Position numbers and translations under genes: made by a program. Below are positions 5,691-5,759 of a stretch of 5,759 bases of DNA, piece by piece. The stretch is taken from contig CABMPP010000063.1 of assembly GCA_902388495.1 (NCBI GenBank), positions 1 to 5,759 on the forward strand. Reading direction: 5' to 3'. Source of the DNA: an uncultured Bacteroides sp. Lineage in GTDB: Bacteria; Bacteroidota; Bacteroidia; Bacteroidales; Bacteroidaceae. Within the stretch, counting starts at the first letter, position 1. Every line of letters begins with the position of its first letter. The notes beneath the pieces are model-generated. The model saw only the letters and a program-made list of their open reading frames with translations, had not been told where the DNA came from and made no database searches.

Positions 5691-5759
5691 AAATTCCTCC
5701 GCCTGAAAGGGGAGGTGCCCGTAGGGCGGAGGGGTTTCACATCCGAAGGGACTTGCACA
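5691..5759. repeat. GC-rich dyad repeat, Bacteroidales intergenic type, cut by window end
   Basis: CCTCCGCC (5696-5703) pairs with GGCGGAGG (5725-5732), extended outward by G-T pairs and AAA/TTT (5691-5693 with 5735-5737). Inside are GCCC/GGGC (5717-5720 with 5724-5727) and an alternative partner GGAGG (5711-5715) for the first CCTCC. Just before it, AGGAATTT (5671-5678) is the reverse complement of AAATTCCT (5691-5698). The GC-rich text stands out from the AT-rich DNA next to it and resembles repeats dispersed between genes in Bacteroides; family membership is from memory of such sequences. The right boundary is not visible. Confidence 0.55.

Overview
The window looks like chromosomal DNA of a Bacteroides-type bacterium (order Bacteroidales). 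Two promoter-like sites match the Bacteroides -33 TTTG / -7 TAnnTTTG pattern rather than sigma70, the genes lack a Shine-Dalgarno sequence, and the proteins look like Bacteroidales forms of their families. This placement is inferred from sequence style; no database was searched.

Both substantial genes read leftward on the minus strand. The right half (5398 to 1967) is one large GC-richer gene encoding a bifunctional PutA-type enzyme: proline dehydrogenase, then P5C (glutamate semialdehyde) dehydrogenase, then a C-terminal domain. It oxidises proline to glutamate. It has no N-terminal ribbon-helix-helix DNA-binding domain, so unlike enterobacterial PutA it should not repress itself. Downstream (1852 to 662) is an AT-richer gene for an AAA_14/DUF4143-type ATPase with a PD-(D/E)XK-like C-terminus, an orphan family common in Bacteroidales accessory DNA. 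It appears to have its own promoter, so a functional link to putA is not implied.

The noncoding DNA is the more unusual part. (1) putA has a putative strong promoter about 190 nt upstream (5587-5616). The implied leader of about 180 nt carries a possible 39-codon ORF, a stem-loop inside that ORF, and a 10-nt match to the 3' end of 16S rRNA. (2) The ATPase promoter runs into two 20-bp palindromes spaced 22 bp apart, which look like an operator. (3) After the ATPase gene lies a perfect 33-nt palindrome plus two more copies of its half-site, a terminator with alternative pairings. (4) Positions 1-545 hold no convincing gene, only a run of about four 22-bp degenerate repeats (201-288) and a 13-bp inverted repeat (420-469). 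(5) The right edge enters a GC-rich dyad repeat resembling dispersed Bacteroidales intergenic elements.

No tRNA, rRNA, CRISPR array, transposase or integrase was seen. The proline enzyme is a conventional gene. I did not find a clearly new multi-gene system; the best candidates for something undescribed are the putA leader and the self-contained ATPase/operator unit.
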